Shown here piece after piece: positions 1 through 8,889 of a stretch of DNA of 64,000 nucleotides. Source of the DNA: Megaera polyxenophila (GTDB lineage Bacteria; Pseudomonadota; Alphaproteobacteria; Rickettsiales; Rickettsiaceae). Both the position numbers and the translations under genes were made by a program. Numbering within the stretch: position 1 is the stretch's first letter; each line of letters opens with the position of its first letter. The notes below the pieces were generated by a model, which was not told the DNA's origin, did no database searches, and was given only the letters and a program-made list of their open reading frames with translations. The DNA lies in assembly GCF_029982035.1 (NCBI RefSeq), contig NZ_CP104166.1:1-64000 (forward strand), given 5' to 3'.

Positions 1-102
1 TAGTCCAAATAGGATGGATATATTTTAGCTACAAGCATCAGCGAGAAAGAATTTCTAGTACGTCGTAGGAAACTAATGACACGTCACCAAATACCGGTGT
101 GG

Positions 103-1500
103 CTATATCGATTTTTCTTTGGAATAATAATACCTATGCATGACTACTAGGACAAGCCAGTTGGCAGCCATCGCTGGAACTATGTTATCTATAACTGTAA
201 TGTCAAGATAACTCCACAAAAGCACTACTGCTAGCCCTGCCCCCATTCCGTATAATACAGCTTTCTCGTAAGGTGTGCGGTAACTAAATATAGCCATGAT
301 AAAAGGCACTGTAACTATTGGCATGTAAAAACCAATAGTAAATATAATAAGTTTAAAGACTGTTGTATCTTTTAAGGATAATAACAGAGCAATAGTGCCA
401 ATAATAAGGGAAGTTATACGAGCTGCTAATAATTCATTTTTTACTTTAATATTAAGACTTCTTAAAAAATCATGACTAAATAAAATAGATGAAGAATTTA
501 TATAACTATCCGCAGTAGACATTGTCATAGCTATAACCCCTACTAACATCAACCCTTTATAGACTGGTATTAATTGGTCAAATATTAGAACTTTTATTAT
601 ATCATCAGCAGATATATTAGGGGTTTTGGCTTCTATTACTAACACCAACCAAATTACAATTAAAAAAATAACAAAACATACTTGAGCACTTATAACAAAA
701 GATCTTTTTGCTTGATCTACGTTCTTAGCCATGGATATTCTTTGAAAGACGGCACTATTAAAACCTGGAATTAAACAAATAAAGAATAAGGATAAGTTAT
801 TCCAGAAGCTTACTTTACTGGTATCAAAAATATTACCAAGATTATATTTTAGCTGGTTACTTAGAGCATTAACAACACTATTATAACTATCTGGTAAATT
901 ATTAAAGAAGTAATAAGTCATTATAGGGATAATAGACCCAAACGTTAAGAATTGAATCATATCTGTAAAAGTTACCGACTTAATACCACCCATAGTTGAA
1001 TATAATATCACAACTGCTCCTATTAAAAAAATTCCCTGGAATTTAGATATGTTCAATAAATATTCAAATACCAGTCCAGCAACTTTGAATTGTATAGCTA
1101 TAATGCCGCAAACACCTATAATTCCAGATATTGCAGTAATTAATCTTACTTTATTACCATAGAGTTCCCCCATCGCCTCAGCTATGGAAAGTTTACCTAA
1201 AAACTGACCCATACGGGGAATAAAAAAATACCCTATAACAAGAAAACAACTAATATAATCTGCTAATGATATAAAAATAAAAGAAAGGCCGTTAGTGTAA
1301 GTTTCTGTAATGACAGAAGAAAAAAAACCTCCCCCTATCCATGTAGAAACAATAGTAGCTACTATCGCTCCTGTACTAAAATTTCTATCTCCTATGGCAT
1401 ATTGGGTTATTGAGGTGATACCTTTACTTGATTTTAAGCCAAGGATTATATTAAGAATTAAAAAGGCAAAAAATATTATATGATCTACATTCCACACCAT
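103..1500 (-). CDS. sodium:solute symporter family transporter
   Basis: This is a 465-residue, very hydrophobic protein with about 12-13 predicted membrane spans, as expected for the sodium:solute symporter (SSS) family that includes PutP and PanF. The stretch IGDRNFSTGAIVATI near residues 37-51 and the following glycine-rich helix resemble the family's first core helices. It should bring a small solute into the cell with sodium, but the substrate cannot be read from the sequence. The ATG at 1500 opens directly into the first membrane helix. It stands alone: an IS91-type element begins 28 bp upstream of its start, so its native promoter region may have been altered by that insertion. Confidence 0.85.
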   Translation of the reverse strand: MVWNVDHIIFFAFLILNIILGLKSSKGITSITQYAIGDRNFSTGAIVATIVSTWIGGGFFSSVITETYTNGLSFIFISLADYISCFLVIGYFFIPRMGQFLGKLSIAEAMGELYGNKVRLITAISGIIGVCGIIAIQFKVAGLVFEYLLNISKFQGIFLIGAVVILYSTMGGIKSVTFTDMIQFLTFGSIIPIMTYYFFNNLPDSYNSVVNALSNQLKYNLGNIFDTSKVSFWNNLSLFFICLIPGFNSAVFQRISMAKNVDQAKRSFVISAQVCFVIFLIVIWLVLVIEAKTPNISADDIIKVLIFDQLIPVYKGLMLVGVIAMTMSTADSYINSSSILFSHDFLRSLNIKVKNELLAARITSLIIGTIALLLSLKDTTVFKLIIFTIGFYMPIVTVPFIMAIFSYRTPYEKAVLYGMGAGLAVVLLWSYLDITVIDNIVPAMAANWLVLVVMHRYYYSKEKSI

Positions 1501-1732
1501 AAAATAGAAAAGAAATTATGTTATTTTATAGTATAGGAAATTCAAAATTTGCAACCAGAAAAATCATCAATCAGCTTTTTAAAAATTCGTTTAATAAATA
1601 TGTAGTTACCAGCCACAATATTAGAAATTATCAACACTTTTACAAAAATCTCTGCCAGAATCTATCTAAAAATAGGTTCAGTTTTACAAATTATGTGGCC
1701 AAGACGTGAAAGAAGTGTTCGCCATAATGATG

Positions 1733-2862
1733 TTATCTAGGCGTTGATAATAATTCATTGGTTCTTATTAATAACAATGGCGGAGATAAACCGTAATAAA
1801 CTTGCCGCAGATTCATACATTTATTGCAATTATAGCAAAACAGAGGATCTATTTTAAAATTCAACCAAATCATTAATCTCCAACTAATGAGCTTAGTTTT
1901 CTTATGAACGATTTGATTAATTGCCTTATATACGATAGGTAATTGTACGCCCCTAGTTCTATTAGATAAAAAACCGTAATACCTAATCATTCGAAAATAA
2001 CGATCTGGTATATGCATAATCAGACTAGCTATGAACTGCATCACGGGCATAGTTATGCGATCAATTGTATTATTATAGTGATCAAGAAATTTAAACGTTA
2101 CCTGCTTTCCGTCGTAATTTTCTATTCTTGTCTCGGAAATAGGGGGCGTTTTATATACCGCCCTAAATATTCTATGTTGCGTTTATGATCATCCGATGGT
2201 TTTTGTAAATAAACATACCAACTGATTTCGTATAAACTACTCATCCAGTTATTAAAATTCTCAGCATTTTGATATGCGGACGGCAACTTCAAATTACTTG
2301 AGATATATTGAAAGCGAAATAACTCAAGGACTCTATGTCTCCACATTTTTTTAATAGGTTCGGCAGGAAAAAATAATTTTTGCCACTTGCCTTTGCTATT
2401 TATACCGCCGCAAGTAACCGATAAATGGATATGAACATTGCGTTTTAAATCTCTACCGAAAGTGTGTAAGGCAGTAAATATACCAACCACAAGATTTTTC
2501 TTTGTAGCTATCTCCTTAATAATTCCTGCTGCAATACCGGAAATCAATCCAAACAGATCACGATTGAGCCAAAATATCGGCCATAAAGAGTCCGGCATTG
2601 TAAATGTAATGTGCTGCCATCGTGTTTTTGGTAGAACATTGCTAGCCTTACTCACCCATTGATCCGTTTGTTTCTTACCACAACGAGAACAAAACCTACC
2701 TTTACAGCTGAATGCTACCGATTTATTGCGGTTACAATCACGGCAGCTATAACGTTTAAATCCTAAATATTTCGTTCCACACGATATAACTTTAGTGACG
2801 TTGAAAATAATGCCGTATCTTAGCTTGCCGTATTTTTTAGCGAAATCGAGACCAATTACCAC
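1733..2862 (-). pseudogene. IS91-family transposase, split by a -1 frameshift (copy 1)
   Basis: The N-terminal part (2862-2122, GTG start, 246 residues) has a cysteine zinc-binding cluster (C40, C43, C53, C58, C61) and the HUH motif NVHIHLS (H144, H146). The C-terminal part (2050-1733 as an open ORF from an internal ATG, readable back to about 2160) contains the tyrosine-rich IRYYGFLSNR region expected to hold the catalytic tyrosines. The two are joined by re-reading one C in the run CGCCCCCTA near 2165, giving RPPISETRI. This is either an inactivating lesion or programmed -1 frameshifting. The second copy carries the same junction. The joined product would be about 376 residues, normal for the family. 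Confidence 0.8.
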
Positions 2863-2935
2863 GGTCTAGAAAAATATGTTTTATAGATATTCCTTTACCG
2901 ACTATTTCCATAAATTACTTATAGTTAATGTTTTC

Positions 2936-3190
2936 TTACCAAGGAATCTTTCTTCCTTTGCGTTCTAAATCAAATTCTTTACAATCAGGGCAATAGTAAA
3001 CAGAATTATACTTATGATTGGGAGATATTTTTCGCAACATTATCCAGAAAGCCTTGGCTATTTCCTTATCTCCTTCGGAAAAAATCTTTTTGATCCTGCT
3101 GTAAGGAATTGCTTGCTCTTTAGAAATGGCCTTAAGAGTTTTTACCGCTAATTCATTGACCAAATGCTGCTCAGAGTGCAAGTTACTCAT
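2936..3190 (-). CDS. hypothetical accessory ORF of the IS91-type element (copy 1)
   Basis: An 84-residue ORF upstream of the transposase and in a different frame from it. It is present unchanged in the second element copy, so it belongs to the element rather than to the host locus. The N-terminal half is charged and probably helical. The C-terminal part has a CPDC pair (residues near 68-71) and a basic tail ending KGRKIPW, suggesting a half zinc knuckle. No family was recognised. It could be a DNA-binding accessory protein, or a decayed remnant. Confidence 0.45.
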   Translation of the reverse strand: MSNLHSEQHLVNELAVKTLKAISKEQAIPYSRIKKIFSEGDKEIAKAFWIMLRKISPNHKYNSVYYCPDCKEFDLERKGRKIPW

Positions 3191-3343
3191 AACTCAATTA
3201 TATATTATCTTATGTATGTCTAACATTCAGTCTTTATAACTCAAGTTAAAACAAATCAAATACCAGTATTATAATCCTCCATAAATATTTATCGGTCAAG
3301 GGTATCTTCTTTTAAGCTGCCACCGATAGGTGGCTTATCTTGT

Positions 3344-3427
3344 TACTCTACCTATGGTAGCGATTTTTGTAGGTTCTGCAACCTATATTTGTTATAAGGT
3401 TGCAATTTTTGGGAATGAATTATTTAG
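3344..3427. repeat. cluster of short inverted repeats after the hydrolase operon
   Basis: Between the element end and the hydrolase stop codon lie three overlapping dyads: ctacc-tat-ggtag, taggtt-ctgc-aaccta, and gcaacctata paired with tataaggttgc. The last is followed by a T run on the plus strand. The dyads share the sequence gcaaccta, so only alternative foldings are possible. They may end transcription of the minus-strand efflux operon or act as a bidirectional terminator. This is seen by eye only; no energy was calculated. Confidence 0.4.
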
Positions 3428-4585
3428 CTATAAAGCCAAGGTTTCATCAAGCCAATCAAAAACCCTTTGGTTATATAATGAGTGTGCGAGCATTTCGCAA
3501 TGACCACCACTACCCTCCTCTTCAGAAAAATGAACTAGTTTTTTATTACTAACATTAAGGGCTTTATAAAGCGCAAGTGCTCCACTTGCTATAGGATCTC
3601 CTTCTGGCAAAGTGATTAAAGTAGGACAGCGAATATTTTGTACTATATGAGAAAGTTTAAAATTTGACATCGATTTAAAGAAATCTTCTAAACAATTTAC
3701 ATTAAGTGTCCAGAATCCTCTTCGTACTATCCGCCAATGAAGCATTTCATCTATATTTAGTAGACTAGAAATTTTATTAATCATTGCCGTATTTAAGGAA
3801 TCCGCAGCATCCCATTGTCCTGGATCTGCTATTAAAGCAGCTATTCTGTGTTCATACGCAGCTGCTCGGGGAGCAAGGAATCCTCCAAAACTCCATCCAG
3901 CAAGAATTATTTTTTTCTGATCTATTTCTTTTCTAGTTAAAGCATAATCTATTACGGGTGTTACTACATTTTCCCAATCAGGCCTCAAATAGCTATTACC
4001 TCGAATAAGATTACGACCTTGGCCAGGACCATCGAATAACAAGCAATTGTACCCTCTTTTTAAAGCTGCGTCCGCATGTGCAAAATACATTTCTTGTATA
4101 TTCGAATCATAACCATTCGTGTAAACAATTGTAGGACGAGCATTGCCCGAATCATCAACCTTAAGAAAATACGCAGGAAGAGTTGCTGATTCAAAAGGAA
4201 TTTCGATTATTTCTATGGGGGTTTTAAAAAGCAACGCTGCTTTTTGGAATACTTGAACTTCTTTATTAAAAGCGCTAATCAATCTACTATCAACAGGATA
4301 TCCAAATAATGGGAAATAAGCTGTATGATAATAATTTGAAGCCCGAAGATACGCCTCGTGCGCACTAATTCTATGGCCATTTTTGAGGCTTTTATCTCCT
4401 ATCTTCTCAGCTCTGCTTGCGGTAGCTATCCATTCCTGATACCACTCATCAACATTACCATCAGCTATTTTTTTTATTGTAACTAAACATTCTCCAAAAT
4501 CCGCTCCTCCGGTTGCTATATAGCACATAGCCCTTTGAGTAAAAGCTTGATAAAGTGCATTGTTACTGAGTTTTAACTCTAGCAT
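3428..4585 (-). CDS. alpha/beta hydrolase family protein
   Basis: A 385-residue protein with an alpha-helical N-terminal cap of about 130 residues followed by an alpha/beta hydrolase core. The nucleophile elbow GWSFGG places the catalytic serine at residue 232. Asp330 (EGDPIA) and His362 (GGHCEM) fit the rest of the triad. The layout resembles FrsA/DUF1100 and 2,6-dihydropseudooxynicotine hydrolase-like enzymes; the substrate is unknown. No signal peptide is evident, so it should be cytoplasmic. It starts 4 bp after the stop of the RND pump and is probably co-transcribed with it, which hints at a role in processing a transported or toxic compound. Confidence 0.85.
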   Translation of the reverse strand: MLELKLSNNALYQAFTQRAMCYIATGGADFGECLVTIKKIADGNVDEWYQEWIATASRAEKIGDKSLKNGHRISAHEAYLRASNYYHTAYFPLFGYPVDSRLISAFNKEVQVFQKAALLFKTPIEIIEIPFESATLPAYFLKVDDSGNARPTIVYTNGYDSNIQEMYFAHADAALKRGYNCLLFDGPGQGRNLIRGNSYLRPDWENVVTPVIDYALTRKEIDQKKIILAGWSFGGFLAPRAAAYEHRIAALIADPGQWDAADSLNTAMINKISSLLNIDEMLHWRIVRRGFWTLNVNCLEDFFKSMSNFKLSHIVQNIRCPTLITLPEGDPIASGALALYKALNVSNKKLVHFSEEEGSGGHCEMLAHSLYNQRVFDWLDETLAL

Positions 4586-4589
4586 AAAT

Positions 4590-7500
4590 TTACTCGGTAA
4601 CCTTAAACCACATACAATATAATGCCGGTAAGAATACTAAGGTAAGTACCGTTGCTACTGCAAGACCCCCCATTATTGCATAAGCCATTGGACCCCAAAA
4701 TACTGTAGGAGCAATCGGGATCATTCCAAGAATTGCTGCCGCAGCAGTTAAAATTACTGGTCGAAAACGGTGAGTTGTAGCAGTTATCACAGCATCCCAC
4801 CGAGACAGGCCATGAGCAATTTCAGTTTCTATTTGATCTATAACGATCACAGAGTTACGGGCAATCATCCCAACAAGAGCGATTATTCCTAAAATAGCCA
4901 CAAACCCTAGAGGTTTATCAGCTATTAATAATATGGCAACTATCCCTATTAAGCCTAGAGGTACTACACTTAATACTAAAATAACACGTTGAATACTTTG
5001 TAATTGAATCATTAAAATGGTTATAACAATTGCTAGCATTAAAGGAACTACAGCTGCAACTGATGCCTGAGATTTAGCGCTTTCTTCAGTTGTTCCCCCT
5101 GTTTTAATTTGGTATCCGGCTGGTAATTTGCTGTTAAGCTCTAAAATTTTTGGACGGAGTTTTTCTACTACTGTCGCAGGTAAAGTATCCCCAGAAGTAT
5201 CAGCTTGGACAGTAATAGTAGGTATACGATCCCTTCTCCAAATCAAAGGATATTCTTGTTCATATTCCATGGTAGCGACTTGCATTAACGGTACTTTATT
5301 ACCGCTTGGAGTAGAAATCTGTAATGTGCTTAAACTATCTAAAGAAACTCTTTGTTCTGTTTCCGCCCGAATCAATACATCTATAAGTAAATACTATCAC
5401 GTATCTGGGTAATTTTCATTCCTGAGACTACCGCATTTAATGCTCCCGCTAAATCTTCCGAGCTTAACCCAAGAAGTCTTGCTTCATCCTGATTAACTTT
5501 AATTCTTAATACTCGAGACGGCTCAATCCAGTCAAAATTAATATCCTGAACTTGTGATTCTGTTCCTAGTATTTCGGCAACTTGATAAGCTATTTTTCTT
5601 ACTTGTTCTAGATCATGACCGCTTACCCTATATTGCAAAGGCCATCCTACTGGAGGTCCCATTTCAAGTGGCATGATTCTGCTATTTATATTTGAAAAAT
5701 TTTCTTTAAATTCTTTTTGCAAGTAACTGCGTACCCGTTCTCGTGCCTCGATATTTTTTGTTACAATTACAGTTTGAGAATAAGACGGATTTGGTTGCGC
5801 TCCGTCTAGTGGCAAATAAAAACGAACCGCACCACGCCCTACATAAGAACTCCACCGCACAATGTCGGAGTTATTTTCTAATAATTTTTCTAGATTTGCC
5901 ACGGCATTAGAAGTAGCAAAAATAGAAGAATTTTGTGGGAGTTGCATGTTTACTAGCAATTCTGGCCGATCAGAAGACGGGAAGAACTGATGAGAAACAA
6001 ATTTCATACCTATAATTGATGAAATGAATAATGCTATTGTTATGAAAATAGTTTTCCTAGGAGAGCGCATAGCAGCTAACAAAACAACACGAAAAGGCTT
6101 TAGTAATCTACTTTCTTTTTGTTGATGATGCTCTAGTTTATCAGGAAGAATTATTAAGCCGATTAAGGGTGTAAATACTACTGCTACAAACCATGAGGCA
6201 ATCAGGGCAATAGCAATTACTGCAAATAAAGAAAATACATATTCGCCAGCCGAGCTTTTAGCAAAACCGACTGGAATAAAAGCTACTACAGTAACCAAAG
6301 TGCCTGTAAGCATAGGAAAAGCAGTAGAGGTATAGGCAAAGGTAGCAGCACGTACCTTATCTAACCCTTCTTCAAGTTTTGTTACCATCATTTCAACAGT
6401 AATCATTGCATCGTCTACTAGTAACCCAAGCGCAATTATTAAGGCTCCTAGAGAAATTCTTTGAAGATCAATATGGCAAAATTCCATTACTATAAAGACT
6501 ATAGTTAGTACCAATGGAATGGAACACGCAACTACTGCACCTGCACGTAAGCCAAGGCTTAAGAAACTTACGAAAAGAACAATTATGAATGCTTCTTCTA
6601 ATGATTTTGTAAATTCCGCAATATTTTCTTCTACTACCATAGGCTGATTAGCAACCAAATGATATTCTATACCGATTGGTAAATCAGCACTAATTTTTTC
6701 CATTGCTGTCTTTACATTTTTTCCTAACGCTAGAATATCCCCGCCCGGGGTCATAGAAACGGCAAGACCTATAGCTTGTTTTCCATTAAATTTAAAGAAA
6801 GATTGAGGAGGGTCAATATAATCTCTTTTAATAGTAGCAATATCACTGAGCGGAAATAATTTACCGTTTATATTAATATTTATATTGCGTAAATCATCCT
6901 CTGATTGGAAACTTCCTGATACTCTTATTAATACGGTTTCATTTTCGGTCCGTACTGTACCAGCCGGTCTTACGGCATTTGTTGACTGTAACATCTTAAT
7001 AAATTCTTGTGGCCTGATGCCAAGTCCGGCAAGCCTTCTGATGGAAAATTCGATGTAAATTTTTTCTTCTTGATTCCCTATAATATCTATTTTGGATATG
7101 TCAGGTATTTGCAATAGCTTAGACCTTACCTCCTCAATATAATCCATTAGTTCCCGCTCAGAAAAACCGTCTCGGGTAAAAGCATAAATAATCCCATAGG
7201 TATCACCAAATTCGTCATTAAAAAACGGTCCGACCACTCCTTGGGGTAAAGTAAGTGAAATGTCACCGATTTTTTTTCGAACCTGATACCAACTGTTTGG
7301 TACTTCCGAAGGAGGAGTAGAACCTTTTAAATTAATAAAAATAGTAGAAGAACCTGGAGTAGTAAAGCTACGGATATAATCGATGTTAGGTGTTTCCTGT
7401 AATTTTTTTTCTATCCGCTCGGTAACTTGATTCATAGTTTCATCAATAGTTGCACCGGGCCATTTTGTTTGAACCAACATGGTTTTTATTGCAAAAATAG

Positions 7501-7624
7501 GATCTTCATTCCGGCCAAGACGAGTATACGATAAGCTACCAACTATTATTAAAATACCCATTAGATACCATACGAGCTCACGATGGTTAATTGCCCATAG
7601 TGAGAGATTAAAGCGCTCTTTCAT
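4590..7624 (-). pseudogene. RND-family efflux pump permease, broken by one frameshift
   Basis: Two adjoining frames encode one AcrB-type inner-membrane pump. The first is 7624-5381 (747 residues), with the RND signature and the proton-relay pair Asp404-Asp405 in LLVDDAMITVEMM. The second, 5375-4590, carries the last porter subdomain and the C-terminal membrane helices. At about 5383 the first frame ends in ...DSIYL-stop. Restoring one A there would give DSIYLIDVLIRAETEQ and continue in the second frame. The rest of the gene is intact, so the lesion is recent or a sequencing error. The joined length of about 1,010 residues is normal. The adaptor gene lies 12 bp upstream. Confidence 0.88.
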
Positions 7625-7636
7625 TACTTAAATCCT

Positions 7637-8755
7637 CTATTTCTCTAATATTTTAACCTGTTGTCCAGGATATAATGAATGCACCCCTGCAGTTACCACA
7701 AGTTCATCATTTTCTAGACCTTCAGCAATAATTACTGAATTTTGATTATAACCAATTATCTTGACGTCTCTTAAACTTACGGTATTATCACCAGGATTTA
7801 CAACCCATACAGCCGGGCTGGAGTTAGATTTGTTTAGGGACATTACCGGCAATTCAATAGCTGACCCCTTATTTAAAGTAACACTACCGGTAACGGTTGA
7901 ACCAAGTTTTAATGCTTCAGGCGGGTTTTTTAAACCTACCTTCACAGTAAATGTACGGCTTACCGAATCTGCTTGAGGAGATACTTCTCGAACGATGCCA
8001 GTTGTTTTTATACTTGGATCGTGGCTTAAAGATACCTCCACTGTTAGTTGATCATTAGAAGGTTTGCTTTGAAACAATTGTTCCGGTACATTAAATACTG
8101 CATCCTTTCCTTCGTTAGTTGCTATGCGCATAACAGCTTGACCAGCTCTTACTATTTCTCCTGCTTCTGCTTTAACGGCTGTGACTATACCGGCAGTATC
8201 TACCTTTAAATTAGTATATTCAACACGATTCTGAGCCTGACTTAAATTAGCCTCAGCACCTTCTACTTTAGCTTGGGCAGATTGTAATTGAGAAAGAGCA
8301 TCTTCATATTTTGCATTGGTCACCACTCCTTTGCTGAGTAAGATTTTTTGCCTGCCTTCATTGCTGGTGGCCTGGTCTAAAGCTGCCTGCGCTGCATTAA
8401 GATTTGATTTGGCTGCAATAAGGTTATCTTTTACATCTTGTGGATCAAGACGAGCAACGATTTGGCCAGTAGTTACAAGATCCCCTACTGAAACCAGACG
8501 TTCTATTAATTTACCATCTATCCTAAAACTTAAGTCAATTTCATTTTTTGCGAGAATCTCTCCAGTTAAAGATAAGGACTGGCCGGCAATTTTATGCGCA
8601 ACTTTAACCACTTGCACAGGACGTATTAGCTTTTCTTCTTCTTTTTTAGAAGTACCCCCTACAGATTTAATTACAATAACTACAATTACAAAAATAAGGG
8701 CAATACTTAAGGTATACTTATTGATTAGGCGCAAGCCAGGTTGAATTATTGGCAT
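7637..8755 (-). CDS. RND efflux pump periplasmic adaptor subunit
   Basis: A 372-residue membrane fusion protein of the AcrA/MexA type. It has one N-terminal membrane anchor at about residues 15-31, a lipoyl/biotinyl-like hairpin region with the coiled coil in between (NLNAAQAALDQATSN and QLQSAQAKVEGAEANL), and a beta-barrel C-terminal part. In the periplasm it would link the RND permease to a TolC-type channel; a TolC-like gene lies about 35 kb away at 43465. It is the first gene of the minus-strand run adaptor, permease, hydrolase. Since the permease is frameshifted, this adaptor may now have no partner from its own operon. Confidence 0.9.
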   Translation of the reverse strand: MPIIQPGLRLINKYTLSIALIFVIVVIVIKSVGGTSKKEEEKLIRPVQVVKVAHKIAGQSLSLTGEILAKNEIDLSFRIDGKLIERLVSVGDLVTTGQIVARLDPQDVKDNLIAAKSNLNAAQAALDQATSNEGRQKILLSKGVVTNAKYEDALSQLQSAQAKVEGAEANLSQAQNRVEYTNLKVDTAGIVTAVKAEAGEIVRAGQAVMRIATNEGKDAVFNVPEQLFQSKPSNDQLTVEVSLSHDPSIKTTGIVREVSPQADSVSRTFTVKVGLKNPPEALKLGSTVTGSVTLNKGSAIELPVMSLNKSNSSPAVWVVNPGDNTVSLRDVKIIGYNQNSVIIAEGLENDELVVTAGVHSLYPGQQVKILEK

Positions 8756-8889
8756 CTAAGTAATAAATTTTAATGATATAATAAACAAAGATAACACTGC
8801 GCAGTTGAATTTCATTTTATTTTTTTCATTAATTGCGATAATCAGCGATCATGTAAGAGGAAGCTGTAGCAGAATTATTACATTTGATA

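Larger units (their letters stand above)
1528..3343 (-). mobile_element. IS91-type insertion element, copy 1
   Basis: A segment of 1,816 bp recurs at 41032-42847 with a constant offset of 39,504 and no length difference, so the copies are identical or nearly so. It carries a frameshifted IS91-family (HUH) transposase and an 84-residue accessory ORF, both on the minus strand. The right end has a hairpin, gccacc-gata-ggtggc, followed by the tetranucleotide CTTG (CAAG on the transposase strand), a target IS91 elements are known to prefer. No target duplication is visible, which fits rolling-circle transposition. Exact ends are inferred from where the two copies stop matching. This copy lies between genes. 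Confidence 0.85.

Noticed and set aside
1521..1527. Extending the IS91-type element leftwards by a further seven bases
   Set aside because: Six of the seven bases match at both sites, but the seventh differs and the sequence is only A and T. Extension would also break the restored reading frame of the interrupted gene.
1518..1709. A 63-codon ORF at the left end of IS91-type copy 1
   Set aside because: Its ATG lies outside the element and is absent at copy 2, so it is not an element gene; composition is that of AT-rich noncoding DNA.
4603..4800. A 65-codon alternative frame at the end of the RND pump
   Set aside because: Cys- and Ser-rich shadow of the pump's C-terminal membrane helices; the pump frame continues normally here.
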